This document shows, piece after piece, positions 29,971-38,322 of a DNA stretch of 57,378 nucleotides. Source of the stretch: DASPWW01 sp035637595 (GTDB lineage Bacteria; Actinomycetota; Thermoleophilia; Solirubrobacterales; 70-9). The position numbers and the translations under genes were made by a program. The DNA is taken from positions 1 to 57,378 of the forward strand of contig DASPWW010000020.1 in assembly GCA_035637595.1 (NCBI GenBank). The letters are read 5' to 3'. Under the pieces are notes generated by a model that worked only from the letters and a program-made list of their open reading frames with translations, made no database searches and was not told the origin of the DNA. Within the stretch, counting starts at the first letter, position 1. The number at the start of each line of letters is the position of its first letter.

Positions 29971-30645
29971 ATGATCAGGGTCGCTGTCTCCGGCGCGGCG
30001 GGCAGGATGGGTGCGACCGTGGTCGAGGCGGTCGAGGCGGCCGACGACCTCGAGCTCGCCGGGCGCGCGGATCCCGAGCTGGGGACAAAGCTTTCCGAGG
30101 CCCTGGAGGGGGCCGACGTTGTCGTCGACTTCACGACTCCCGACACGGCGCCGGCCAACGTGCGCGAGGCGCTCGCCGCCGGGGTCCACAGTGTCGTCGG
30201 CACGACCGGCTTCGACCTCGACGAGCTGCGCACGGCTGCGGAGCAGACCGGCCGCGACGGCGCGAGGTGCTTCGTGGCACCCAACTTCGCGATCGGTGCC
30301 GTGCTGATGATGGAGTTCGCGCGCCAGGCTGCCGCCCACATGACCGAGTGCGAGATCATCGAGCTGCACCACGAGGCAAAGCGCGACGCTCCGTCGGGGA
30401 CGGCGAAGCGAACCGCCGAGCTGATCGAGGCCGCCGGCGGCAGCGTGCATCAGCCGATCCACTCGATACGCCTCCCGGGGCTCGTCGCCCATCAGGAGGT
30501 CATGTTCGGCGGCGAGGGCCAGACGCTGACGATCCGTCACGACTCGACCGACCGCCGCTCGTTCATGCCGGGGGTCCTGCTCGCGGTGCGGCGCGTAGGG
30601 GACCTGCCCGAGCCATTCACGGTCGGGCTCGAGAAGCTGCTCTGA
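29971..30645 (+). CDS. dapB: 4-hydroxy-tetrahydrodipicolinate reductase
   Basis: 224 aa. N-terminal Rossmann motif VSGAAGRMG; VVDFTTPDT; GTTGFDLDEL; APNFAIGAVL; and the signature ELHHEAKRDAPSGTAKRTAEL containing the catalytic His and Lys. Second step after DapA in the diaminopimelate/lysine pathway. It starts 4 nt after the M16 peptidase gene. dapA lies 7.7 kb downstream, separated by accessory genes. Confidence 0.96.
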   Translation: MIRVAVSGAAGRMGATVVEAVEAADDLELAGRADPELGTKLSEALEGADVVVDFTTPDTAPANVREALAAGVHSVVGTTGFDLDELRTAAEQTGRDGARCFVAPNFAIGAVLMMEFARQAAAHMTECEIIELHHEAKRDAPSGTAKRTAELIEAAGGSVHQPIHSIRLPGLVAHQEVMFGGEGQTLTIRHDSTDRRSFMPGVLLAVRRVGDLPEPFTVGLEKLL

Positions 30646-30775
30646 GAGTAGCCGCAAAGCCGGTGCGCTGAACGGTGCCGTGGCGGTGCCTCGTCGCCGT
30701 CGAACGGTGGCTTGCGCCCCGGCGCGGTGCGATGCCTCCGAGCGCCCAGAGGACGATCGCGGGCGATGGTGCGCG

Positions 30776-31810
30776 TTACTTCAATTGCTGCGGGGGAGCG
30801 CCGGGGAGGGGAGGAAACGCGTTCCTGGTCGGCGTTCCTTTGAAGCAGGCGACCGTATACGGATAGTCCCGTGTCATCACGTAGTGGTACATGCTCACTT
30901 TCTTGCCCTCCCACACGATCTCCGACGTCATGCCGTGGCACTCGTCGAGATCCGCGCTCGTGAGCTCGTCCCCGTTCTCGTCGTAGGGGCTGAAGATGCC
31001 AAAGCCGTCGAGTGCATAGCCGACGAGAGCGTTTCGCTCGTGAATGTGAGGCATGCACTCGGAGAGGGCATGGCGGTGATAACCACCACCGGGCTGCGGC
31101 GCGCCGGTGCAGACATCCTGAAGCTCGTGCGCGAGCTCGTCGCGGCCGGTGGAATCGAGAGGGCCGTGCAGCGGCACGCCGTCGAGAGTGATCCCGACCT
31201 CCTTGTAGGTGCAGGAAGCCGATTTGGCCACCGTGGGGTTGTGTGGGATCGAAAAGGAAATGTCTTGGGATGTGACTTCGTTGGGGTTCGGGTCGTACGT
31301 GTAGGCCGGGTCGCTGGCTTGGACGGGGAAGATGCCCGTGGGGACGCCGAGCGGCAATCCGTTGCCGTCGATCACGCGCTGATCCTCGGTGGTCGTGATC
31401 GTGAACTCCGCGTCGCTGTAGTGGACGTTCCCCTGGACGAAGGGCTTCTTGGTCACGTCGTAGGTGCCGGCCGCGGGCTTGATCCAGTCGCCGTCCTGTT
31501 GAGACCCAGGGGCACCGGTCTGCTGGAACATCCTCGCATCGCAGACGTAGACGTAGCCCTGCTTCGGCGCATCCGTGACGTAATGCTGGTCGCCCAAGGG
31601 AAGTGCGGTCGGGTCGAGCGAGGACGAGGACTCGAGCCAGATCGTCGGCTCTGTCACGGCCGCGCCTGCGTCTGTCGTTGCCGGGGAGTCGTCGCCCGAG
31701 CACGCCCCGGCGAACGCAATGGAAACGGCGCCGAGCAGTACCGCGACGTGCGGCGCACGCCAGCCAAAGGACCTGCGGGACTCGGGGGACCCGGGGTTGC
31801 TGGTCGTCAT
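30776..31810 (-). CDS. YHYH-domain lipoprotein
   Basis: 344 aa. Basic N-terminus, hydrophobic residues about 21-36, then AGAC at Cys37, a loose lipobox, so probably a lipoprotein on the outer face of the membrane. The mature part matches the YHYH domain: VPLHGPLD, GGGYHRHALSECMPHIHERNALVGYALDGFGIFSP, and MYHYVMTRDYPYTVACFKG near the C-terminus. His-rich motifs suggest metal binding, but no function is established for the family. A Shine-Dalgarno (AAGGAG) precedes the ATG. Convergent with dapB. Confidence 0.8.
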   Translation of the reverse strand: MTTSNPGSPESRRSFGWRAPHVAVLLGAVSIAFAGACSGDDSPATTDAGAAVTEPTIWLESSSSLDPTALPLGDQHYVTDAPKQGYVYVCDARMFQQTGAPGSQQDGDWIKPAAGTYDVTKKPFVQGNVHYSDAEFTITTTEDQRVIDGNGLPLGVPTGIFPVQASDPAYTYDPNPNEVTSQDISFSIPHNPTVAKSASCTYKEVGITLDGVPLHGPLDSTGRDELAHELQDVCTGAPQPGGGYHRHALSECMPHIHERNALVGYALDGFGIFSPYDENGDELTSADLDECHGMTSEIVWEGKKVSMYHYVMTRDYPYTVACFKGTPTRNAFPPLPGAPPQQLK

Positions 31811-31872
31811 CTCGATCTCCTTGCCGTTGTCACTGCGGCCCCAGGAGATCAGGTGAGGCTGAGGGTCCGCTG

Positions 31873-31893
31873 AGAGAATCCGAAGACCTCTCT
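31873..31893 (-). promoter_or_regulatory. UUCG-tetraloop hairpin in the leader of the YHYH gene
   Basis: On the minus strand a stem closed by C(UUCG)G is formed with AGAGA/TCTCT at the base and one bulged G. It lies about 65-85 nt upstream of the start codon; its role is unknown. Confidence 0.35.
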
Positions 31894-31986
31894 AAGGATC
31901 GTTGGCGACCAGGATGACCGATTCTCAATCCCCCGCCTGTCGGGCGAGGTGATCTGACGGCCGGCGCTTCGCTCGCCTCTAAGCCC

Positions 31987-32009
31987 GCTGGGGGTCTACG
32001 GCCCCCAGC
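31987..32009 (-). terminator. hairpin over the transglycosylase stop codon
   Basis: GCTGGGGG (31987-31994) pairs with CCCCCAGC (32002-32009); the loop contains the TAG stop. There is no T-run, so termination efficiency is uncertain. Confidence 0.4.
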
Positions 32010-32802
32010 AGTAAAGGAAGTACACGGCGTAGGCGTCGCGCTTGATCAGCCTCGCATAGCGTTGGACTGCGTCCACGTACAGCCGCGACGGGTTGTAGGC
32101 ATGAAGCGCACGACTGTAGTTGGGCGGCGCGCCCGCGTGGTGAAGCAGGTTCGCGGCGCCGAGGATCGCGTCGTGCGGATCGTGGATGTCTCCGTGCCCG
32201 TACATGTGCCAGGTCGACGGCAGGAACTGCATCGGCCCCTGGGCGCCGGCGACGCTATCGCTCTTGACGCGTCCGAACTTCGACTCGACCAGGTGGATCG
32301 CCGCCAGGTAGTGCTGCCCGGTCCGGTAGCGCCGATATGCGGCGTCGTAGTACCTCATCAGCTCGGCAAGCGGCCGCGGCCGGCCGGTCCGCACGCGGTG
32401 TGGGGGCCAACCGGCGGAGAGCCGGCGAAGCTCGCGCGCGGCGCCGGTCAACACGCCGATTTCCCTCGCCAGCGGAGTAGCAAGGAGCGCGATCGTGTTT
32501 CGGGCGAGATTCCGGTGCCCAGCGAGGGAGCGCACTGTGTCCTGGAGGTACCGCGCCAAGACCATCACCTCCTTTGGCGGCGGCGTGGTGGGCGGGTCGC
32601 CACCGGCACGCCAGGCGTCGATCGCCTGGCGCAAGGCAAGATCGTTAGCGGAGAGCTGGGCGGAGAGGTCCTCCGCGTTCGTGGCCCGGGACCCGGCGGC
32701 CGACCCCGATGGGCTGTCGCGGTCCCCCAGGCCTAAGACGACGATGCCGCAGACGGCGATCAAGGCTGTGGCCCTGGCCAGCCGGTAGCGCGAGATGCCC
32801 AT
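31996..32802 (-). CDS. lytic transglycosylase (SLT domain)
   Basis: 268 aa. An N-terminal membrane anchor or signal (residues about 8-26) is followed by a helical spacer and an SLT lysozyme-like domain. The catalytic Glu173 lies in HLVESKFGRVKSDS, then AGAQGPMQFLPSTW and a C-terminal ALHAYNPSRLYVDAVQRYA. Cleaves peptidoglycan glycan strands outside the membrane. A TATATC box about 9 nt upstream of the ATG may be a leaderless -10. Divergent from the zincin gene. Confidence 0.85.
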   Translation of the reverse strand: MGISRYRLARATALIAVCGIVVLGLGDRDSPSGSAAGSRATNAEDLSAQLSANDLALRQAIDAWRAGGDPPTTPPPKEVMVLARYLQDTVRSLAGHRNLARNTIALLATPLAREIGVLTGAARELRRLSAGWPPHRVRTGRPRPLAELMRYYDAAYRRYRTGQHYLAAIHLVESKFGRVKSDSVAGAQGPMQFLPSTWHMYGHGDIHDPHDAILGAANLLHHAGAPPNYSRALHAYNPSRLYVDAVQRYARLIKRDAYAVYFLYCWGP

Positions 32803-32875
32803 GCGGGAATTGATATATCGCGTTCGGGCCCCGGCAGATCCAGGACTACCGCTTTCGGACGACGCGCTGTCGCTC

Positions 32876-32881
32876 TAACCT
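32876..32881 (+). promoter_or_regulatory. -10 element TAACCT, leaderless promoter of the zincin gene
   Basis: TAACCT is followed by exactly 7 nt and the ATG at 32889. Confidence 0.5.
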
Positions 32882-32888
32882 GGATCCG

Positions 32889-33461
32889 ATGAGGGATACC
32901 TTCGGCCCACCACTGCGGGCGGCGGCCGGCATTGCCTTCATCACCGGCCTCGTTCTGCTGCTCCTCAACCCGCCGTCGCTCGCGGGACTGGGTGACCTGT
33001 TGGCGCTGCTGGTCGGTGCCGTCGCGATCGTGCTCGTCACGGCTTGGGCGACCGTGGCGCTGATCGGCAAGGAGATGCCCGAGCCCGAATTCCGGCGGCT
33101 GGTCGACCGCAGCGAGGCCCTCGCCTCGCTCCCGCCCCCCGACCGGCCGCCAAGCGAGTTCGACGAGCTGGTGATGAAGGCGCTGGACGACCTGCCCGAG
33201 CCGTTCCGCGAGCTACTCGAGCGCACGCCGGTGGTCGTCTCCAGCCGCGGTCACGAGCACCACGCCTACGGCCACTACATCGGCGGCACGGTCGCCCGCG
33301 ACATCTACCCGGACCGCATAGTCATCTATCAGGACACGCTGGAGCGCGACTTCGGCCGCGATCCCGAGCTGCTGCGGGCACAAGTCGAGCGCACCGTGCG
33401 CCACGAGCTGGCCCACCACCTGGGCTGGGACGAGGGCGGGGTCCGCGGCCTCGGCCTCTGA
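32889..33461 (+). CDS. membrane-anchored zincin-like metallopeptidase
   Basis: 190 aa. Two predicted transmembrane helices (residues about 10-28 and 35-58) precede a cytoplasm-facing domain. The C-terminus carries HELAHHLGWDE (His172, Glu173, His176, Asp181), the signature of the small zincin family that normally consists of about 120 soluble residues. YPDRIVIYQDTLERDFG also fits that family. Peptidase activity is predicted, substrate unknown. The membrane anchor is the unusual part. The IS element lies only 22 nt after the stop but does not interrupt the gene. Confidence 0.75.
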   Translation: MRDTFGPPLRAAAGIAFITGLVLLLLNPPSLAGLGDLLALLVGAVAIVLVTAWATVALIGKEMPEPEFRRLVDRSEALASLPPPDRPPSEFDELVMKALDDLPEPFRELLERTPVVVSSRGHEHHAYGHYIGGTVARDIYPDRIVIYQDTLERDFGRDPELLRAQVERTVRHELAHHLGWDEGGVRGLGL

Positions 33462-33483
33462 GCGGTACACGCTCCCGCACTGC

Positions 33484-33502
33484 GCGGAGGCTGTCGCATA
33501 AA
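33484..33502 (+). repeat. left terminal inverted repeat of the IS
   Basis: GCGGAGGCTGTCGCATAAA; it differs from the reverse complement of the right end at one position. Confidence 0.85.
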
Positions 33503-33538
33503 CCCCCTGCTGTCCGGGCCGTTTTGCACCATCCGGGC

Positions 33539-34942
33539 ATGCCACAGAACTTCCTCACATGTGACCGTGACCAACCGCTGCTGCTGCCGCCGGACCTGCG
33601 CGACTGGCTGGACGAAGACCACCTCGCCTGGTTCGTGATCGAGGTGATCGAGGAGCTCGACCTCGAGCCCTTCTACGCCTCCTACCGCTCCGATGGCCAC
33701 GGCGCCGCCGCCCACGAGCCGAAGATGATGCTGACCCTGCTCGCCTACGCCTACGCGGTCGGCGAGCGCTCCTCGCGCGGAATCGAGCGCCGCTGCCGCG
33801 AGGACGTCGCCTTCCGGGTGGTCTGCGCCAACCAGGTCCCCGATCACGCCACGATCGCGCGCTTCCGGGTGCGCCACGAGAGCGCTCTCGCCGACCTCTT
33901 CGGCCAGGTGCTGGGCCTCTGCGCCGACGCCGGCCTCGTCGAGGTGGGGGTCCTCGCCGTCGATGGGACCAAGCTCGAAGCATCGGCGTCGAACCACGCG
34001 ACCCGAAGCTATGACCGGATCGCGGCCGAGATCCTCGCCGAGGCGGGGCGCATCGACGCCGCCGAGGATGAGGTCCACGGCGAGGCCCGGGGCGACGAGC
34101 TGCCCGAGCATCTGGCGAGCCGCGAGGGCCGACGGGCGTGGCTGCGCGAGGCGAAGGAGCGGCTCGAGCGCGAGCGAGCTGAAAAGGCGGAGCCGGTCCC
34201 GAGGGATCGGCAGAAGCGGCTCGAGCTCTGCCGCGACCGCCTCGTCGAAGACTGGCGCACCGAGCGCCGGGCAAACCGCGCCTACGAGGCCTACCGAGCG
34301 CGTGGAGTGATGCGCGACGGGCGCCGCTTCGGCCGTCCGCCGGACCCGCACACACCGCCCGCCCAGCCCGAGGGCAAGATCAACCTCACCGACCCCGACT
34401 CCAAGAACATGAAGGCGTTTCGCGGCTACGTGCAGGGCTACAACGCCCAGGCGGTGACCACCCGCCGCCAGGTCATCGTCGCGGCCGAGATCGCCTCCGA
34501 CGGACTCGACTTCGCGCAGCTCGACCCGATGGTCTGCGCGGCGGAGCGAGAGCTCACCGAAGCGGGCGTCGCCGAACGCCCAGAGGTGGTGCTGGCCGAC
34601 GCCGGCTACTGGTCAAACGCCCACATCGATCGGCTGCGGGAGCGTGGGATCACCCCGCTCGTCGCCGCCGACGCCGACAGGCGCAAAGGGCCACGCAAGA
34701 CACGGCTCGGCGGGCCCTACGACTTCATGCGCCGGGTGCTCAAGGACGGCGCGGGCGCCGATCTCTACTCGCGTCGCCAAGCGATGGTCGAGCCGGTCTT
34801 CGCCGACATCAAGCAGAACCGGCGGGCGGGGCGCTTCAAACGCAGGGGTCGGGCGGCCGTCCGCTCGGAATGGCGCCTCATCGCCGCCACCCACAACCTC
34901 CTGAAGCTCCACCGGCACTCTCTCGCCGCAGCCGCGGCCTGA
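33539..34942 (+). CDS. IS1182-family transposase
   Basis: 467 aa from the ATG at 33539. The N-terminal domain (PQNFLTCDRDQPLLLPPDLRDWLDEDHLAWFV) and the DDE core are family-typical: Asp142 in AVDGTKLEASAS, Asp near 354 in VLADAGYWS and Glu418 in MVEPVFADIKQNRRAGRF. A long charged helical insert lies between the first two acidic residues. The gene is uninterrupted and all catalytic residues are present, so the element may be active. The frame is open upstream into the zincin gene, but homology begins at this ATG. Confidence 0.93.
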   Translation: MPQNFLTCDRDQPLLLPPDLRDWLDEDHLAWFVIEVIEELDLEPFYASYRSDGHGAAAHEPKMMLTLLAYAYAVGERSSRGIERRCREDVAFRVVCANQVPDHATIARFRVRHESALADLFGQVLGLCADAGLVEVGVLAVDGTKLEASASNHATRSYDRIAAEILAEAGRIDAAEDEVHGEARGDELPEHLASREGRRAWLREAKERLERERAEKAEPVPRDRQKRLELCRDRLVEDWRTERRANRAYEAYRARGVMRDGRRFGRPPDPHTPPAQPEGKINLTDPDSKNMKAFRGYVQGYNAQAVTTRRQVIVAAEIASDGLDFAQLDPMVCAAERELTEAGVAERPEVVLADAGYWSNAHIDRLRERGITPLVAADADRRKGPRKTRLGGPYDFMRRVLKDGAGADLYSRRQAMVEPVFADIKQNRRAGRFKRRGRAAVRSEWRLIAATHNLLKLHRHSLAAAAA

Positions 34943-34968
34943 ACGGGAGCCGCGGCTCCACGCCGATC

Positions 34969-34986
34969 GCGGTTCCGCGGAACCGC
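34969..34986 (+). terminator. 18-bp palindrome after the transposase gene
   Basis: GCGGTTCCG followed by its reverse complement, inside the IS downstream of the transposase stop. Two copies of the palindrome GCCGCGGC lie just before it. There is no T-run; probably limits read-through out of or into the element. Confidence 0.4.
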
Positions 34987-35005
34987 GCCGCCTTCGGTCA
35001 CCGCA

Positions 35006-35024
35006 TTTACGCGACAGCCTCCGC
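35006..35024 (-). repeat. right terminal inverted repeat of the IS
   Basis: The reverse complement reads GCGGAGGCTGTCGCGTAAA, matching the left end at 18 of 19 positions. Confidence 0.85.
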
Positions 35025-35059
35025 GACGAGCGCTAGCAGTCCACACAGCGATCTAGGGA

Positions 35060-35065
35060 TACAGT
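35060..35065 (+). promoter_or_regulatory. -10 element TACAGT ahead of the VOC-SDR gene
   Basis: TACAGT is followed by 9 nt and the ATG at 35075. Because it lies just outside the IS right end, the IS replaced sequence immediately upstream, where the -35 would be. Confidence 0.4.
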
Positions 35066-35074
35066 CCCGGCGCG

Positions 35075-36826
35075 ATGCGGCTATGCCAGATCGCATCCAG
35101 CGTCACCGACCTGCGGCGCGCTCACGCGTGGTACGAGAAGCTCGGCTTTCTGCCGGCGGGCGGGACCAATCTGTTCGCGGGGCCGATCGCGACGATGGTC
35201 CAGGGGGTCCCGCGCGCGGCCTCGACCTGCTGGTGGCTGGTCGACCGCCAGGACCAGCTTCAGATCGAGCTGTTCGAGTTCCGCAGCCCTCCGGTCCGCC
35301 GCATGCCCGCCGACTGGCGGCCCAACGACGTCGGCTACTCGATGCTCGGGATCCACGTCGGCGACCTCGACGCGACGCTCGGCAGGCTCGCCGAGGACGG
35401 CACGGAGCCGCTCAGCGAGTCGCTGGGCGACGCGGGCGCCCGACGGGTCTGCGTGCGCGACCCCGACGGCGTGCTCGTGGAGCTGATGGAGGAAGATCCG
35501 CGCGCTCCGCGGCCGCGCGAGCGCCCACGGCCCGACGCGCCCGCGGTGCGCAGCGTGACGCTCTCAGTTCCGTCGCTGGAGCGCTCGCGGCGCGTATTCG
35601 AGGACGTGCTCGGGCTGAAGCCGGCCGAAGGCGTCGGGCTTCACGCCCCCGAGCACGAGGCGCTTTGGGGCCTCGAGGGCGCGAAGCGCGAGTCGGCGCT
35701 GCTGTGGGCAGACGACATGCTCGTCGAGCTGGTCGAGTACCTGGACCCGCGCGGGCGCGACTGGCCCGACGGCTACCGGATCAGCGACCAGGGGCTGCTC
35801 AACATCGCGTTCGGGTTTCGCGACCGCGAGGAGTTCGAACGGGCCTACCGCCGCTGCATCGACTCTGGGTTGATCGCGAACTGCCCGCCGGTGCGCCTCG
35901 GCGCGTGGTCCGTGGTCTACGTCAATGACGCCGACGGGTTCAGCATCGAGCTGCTGCACGCCGAGCCCTGGTACGAGGGGCAGATGGGGTTCAGCCCGCG
36001 CTCGCGGCCGCGGTTTGCACCCTTCGTCGGTCGCGCTGCGGCGTCCCCTGACGGGCGCTTCGCCAAGGCGCTCGTCACGGGCGCGACGGGCGGGATCGGG
36101 TCCGAGCTGTGCCGGCTGCTCGCGGCCGACGGCACGCGGCTCGTCCTGCTCGACCGCGACCAGGGGCCGCTGGGTGCCTTCGCCGCCGGGCTCGAGGGCT
36201 CGGCGGAGATCGCGACGAGCGCGGTGGACTTCACCAACCTCGAGGCGCTCGACGGCGCGATCGAGGAGATAGCGGCCGAGCACCCCGACCTCGACGCCCT
36301 GTTCGTCGTCGCGGGCCTCGACCGCGCGCAGTCGATGCTCGACTTCGACTGGCGCCAGGCTCGCGACGACTTCGCCGTCAACGCTCTGTCGAGCCTCGTG
36401 CTGCTGTCGCGCCTCGCCCCGGGGATGGCGGACCGGGGAGGGGGCCACGTGACCGCTATCGCCAGCCTGGCGGCGCTCGTCGGCACCCCATACGAGGCGG
36501 CCTATAGCGGCAGCAAGGCGGCGCTGGTCAACATCGTCGAGTCGGCCCGCGCCGAGCTCGGCCCCCGCGGCCTCACGTTCACGACCGTGTTCCCGGGCTT
36601 CGTCGACACTGAGATGTTCCGCCAGAACGCCTTCAGGCACACGTACTCGATCCCCGCCCGCGACGCCGCTGAGCGCATCTACCGCGCTTCGCTGGATCGC
36701 CGCCCGGAGCTGGCCTTTCCCGGGCGCGAGTACGCGAAGGCCGGAGTCGCGAGACTCGTACCGGCGCGGCTTCGCGATCGCCTCACCCGCCAGGCGATGC
36801 GCCCCCGCGAGGACCCGCGGGACTAG
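35075..36826 (+). CDS. VOC-VOC-SDR fusion protein
   Basis: 583 aa with three domains. Residues 1-140 and 158-300 are two VOC/glyoxalase-type modules (SVTDLRRAHAWYEKLGF...VRDPDGVLVELME; LSVPSLERSRRVFEDVLGL...VNDADGFSIELLHAEPWY). Residues 330-570 are a short-chain dehydrogenase: TGATGGIG (residues 335-342), Ser464, Tyr477 and Lys481 in YSGSK. The usual NNAG motif is replaced by VVAGLD. The linkage suggests an enzyme that isomerises or cleaves a substrate in the VOC part and oxidises or reduces the product in the SDR part. Substrate unknown. It is uninterrupted across all domain joins. Followed closely by an amidase gene. Confidence 0.85.
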   Translation: MRLCQIASSVTDLRRAHAWYEKLGFLPAGGTNLFAGPIATMVQGVPRAASTCWWLVDRQDQLQIELFEFRSPPVRRMPADWRPNDVGYSMLGIHVGDLDATLGRLAEDGTEPLSESLGDAGARRVCVRDPDGVLVELMEEDPRAPRPRERPRPDAPAVRSVTLSVPSLERSRRVFEDVLGLKPAEGVGLHAPEHEALWGLEGAKRESALLWADDMLVELVEYLDPRGRDWPDGYRISDQGLLNIAFGFRDREEFERAYRRCIDSGLIANCPPVRLGAWSVVYVNDADGFSIELLHAEPWYEGQMGFSPRSRPRFAPFVGRAAASPDGRFAKALVTGATGGIGSELCRLLAADGTRLVLLDRDQGPLGAFAAGLEGSAEIATSAVDFTNLEALDGAIEEIAAEHPDLDALFVVAGLDRAQSMLDFDWRQARDDFAVNALSSLVLLSRLAPGMADRGGGHVTAIASLAALVGTPYEAAYSGSKAALVNIVESARAELGPRGLTFTTVFPGFVDTEMFRQNAFRHTYSIPARDAAERIYRASLDRRPELAFPGREYAKAGVARLVPARLRDRLTRQAMRPREDPRD

Positions 36827-36829
36827 TGT
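36824..36829 (+). promoter_or_regulatory. -10 element TAGTGT ahead of the amidase gene
   Basis: TAGTGT starts in the stop codon of the VOC-SDR gene and is followed by 10 nt and the ATG at 36840. Confidence 0.35.
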
Positions 36830-36839
36830 TGAGCGCACG

Positions 36840-38315
36840 ATGACCGACCTGGCGCGACTCGACGCGACCGCTCAGGCGGAGCTGGTGCGAACCGGCGAGG
36901 CGAGCCCGACTGAGCTGGTCGAGGCGGCGATCGCGCGCATCGAGGCGCTCAACCCCGAAATCAACGCGGTCATCCATGCCCTGTTCGAGGACGGCCTCGA
37001 GGCGGCGGCGAGCGAGCTCCCCGACGGCCCCTTCCGGGGCGTGCCGTTCCTGCTCAAGGACCTCGGCGCGTGCTTCGCGGGACAGCCTCTGCACATGGGC
37101 ATGAAGGCGCTCAAGGAGGCCGACTTCCGCGCTCCGATCGACGCCTACCTGGCGCAGCGCTTCCGCGCCGCGGGGTTGGTGACGATCGGCAAGACCAACA
37201 CCCCCGAACTGGGGATCCTGCCGACGACCGAGCCGCGCGCTTACGGGGCGACCCACAACCCGTGGGACCTCGATCGCTCGCCCGGCGGCTCGAGCGGCGG
37301 CTCGGCGGCGGCCGTCGCGGCGGGCATGGTGCCGGTGGCGCACGCCAACGACGGAGGCGGCTCGATACGCGTGCCCGCCGCCGCCTGCGGGCTGGTGGGC
37401 CTCAAGCCGAGCCGGCAGCGAATCTCCGAGGGGCCGCTGGTCGGAGACCTGATGTCAGGGCTGACCTGCGAGCTGGTGGTCTCGCGCTCGGTGCGCGACA
37501 CGGCCGCGATTCTCGACGCGGTGCACGGGCCGGCGCCGGGCGACCCCTACGTCGCGCCGCCTCCCGAGCGTCCCTACGTCGAGGAGCTCGAGGCGGACCC
37601 GGGCATGCTGCGAATCGGCCTCACGACGCACTCGCTGACCGACGTCGAGGCGACGCCGCGCGTCGTAGAGGCTGCGCACGACGCCGCCCGCATGCTCGAG
37701 TCCCTTGGCCACGCGGTCGAGGACTCCGCCCCGCAGGGACTGGACGAGTTCCCTCTCGTGGAGACGTTCCTGACCCGTTGGATGGCGGGCCAGGCTGCGA
37801 CGCTCGACCAGTTCTCGGCGCTGCTTGGTCGCCGGCTCGGGCCAGACGACGTCGAGCCCCTGACCTGGGCGCTCGCCGAGGAGGGGAGGCGCCGCAGCGC
37901 GAGCGACTACCTCGCGGCCGTGACCATGCACCAGACGATGAGCCGCATCGTCGCCGCGTGGTACGAGTCGGGCTACGACCTGCTGCTGAGCCCGACGATG
38001 GGCGAGCCACCGACCACGCTCGGCGCCTTCGACGACTCCGGTGACGACCCGCTGGCGCCGATCATGCGCGCCCGGCTCACGGTGTCGTTCACCGCGCTGG
38101 TCAACGCGACCGGTCAGCCGGCGATCTCGCTGCCGCTGATCTGGAGCGAGGACGGCCTGCCGCTGGGCGTCCAGCTCGTCGCGCCGCTGGGCCGCGAGGA
38201 CGTACTGATCCGGGTCGCGGCACAGCTCGAACGAGCGCATCCCTGGGCAGAGCGCACGCCGCCGACGTTCGCGGCCGACGCCTCGCGGGCGTCCGCGCAC
38301 GAGGCGCTACGCTAG
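36840..38315 (+). CDS. amidase signature-family hydrolase
   Basis: 491 aa. Ser-cisSer-Lys triad readable as Lys73 (PFLLKDLG), Ser151 (SPGGSSGGSAAA) and Ser175 (NDGGGSIRVPAA). Hydrolyses amides; the specificity (for example 6-aminohexanoate cyclic dimer, nicotinamide or acylamide type) cannot be told. It is not GatA: no gatB or gatC is nearby, and the C-terminal half differs. It starts 13 nt after the VOC-SDR gene and may act on the same compound class. Confidence 0.88.
   Translation: MTDLARLDATAQAELVRTGEASPTELVEAAIARIEALNPEINAVIHALFEDGLEAAASELPDGPFRGVPFLLKDLGACFAGQPLHMGMKALKEADFRAPIDAYLAQRFRAAGLVTIGKTNTPELGILPTTEPRAYGATHNPWDLDRSPGGSSGGSAAAVAAGMVPVAHANDGGGSIRVPAAACGLVGLKPSRQRISEGPLVGDLMSGLTCELVVSRSVRDTAAILDAVHGPAPGDPYVAPPPERPYVEELEADPGMLRIGLTTHSLTDVEATPRVVEAAHDAARMLESLGHAVEDSAPQGLDEFPLVETFLTRWMAGQAATLDQFSALLGRRLGPDDVEPLTWALAEEGRRRSASDYLAAVTMHQTMSRIVAAWYESGYDLLLSPTMGEPPTTLGAFDDSGDDPLAPIMRARLTVSFTALVNATGQPAISLPLIWSEDGLPLGVQLVAPLGREDVLIRVAAQLERAHPWAERTPPTFAADASRASAHEALR
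38308..38313 (+). promoter_or_regulatory. -10 element TACGCT ahead of dapA
   Basis: TACGCT overlaps the end of the amidase gene and is followed by 9 nt and the dapA ATG. Confidence 0.4.
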
Positions 38316-38322
38316 CGCCGCT

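Larger units (their letters stand above)
33484..35024 (+). mobile_element. complete IS1182-family insertion sequence, about 1.54 kb
   Basis: A single intact transposase gene is bounded by 19-bp imperfect inverted repeats (18 of 19 match: GCGGAGGCTGTCGC-A/G-TAAA). No clear target-site duplication flanks the repeats (left flank CCCGCACTGC, right flank GACGAGCGCT). Either none is made, it has decayed, or the boundary is a few bases off. The element sits between the zincin and VOC-SDR genes without disrupting either. Confidence 0.85.

Noticed and set aside
30646..30775. Terminator after dapB
   Set aside because: Only imperfect pairing (AAGCC with GGCTT and weak inner stems) and no T-run; not strong enough to call.
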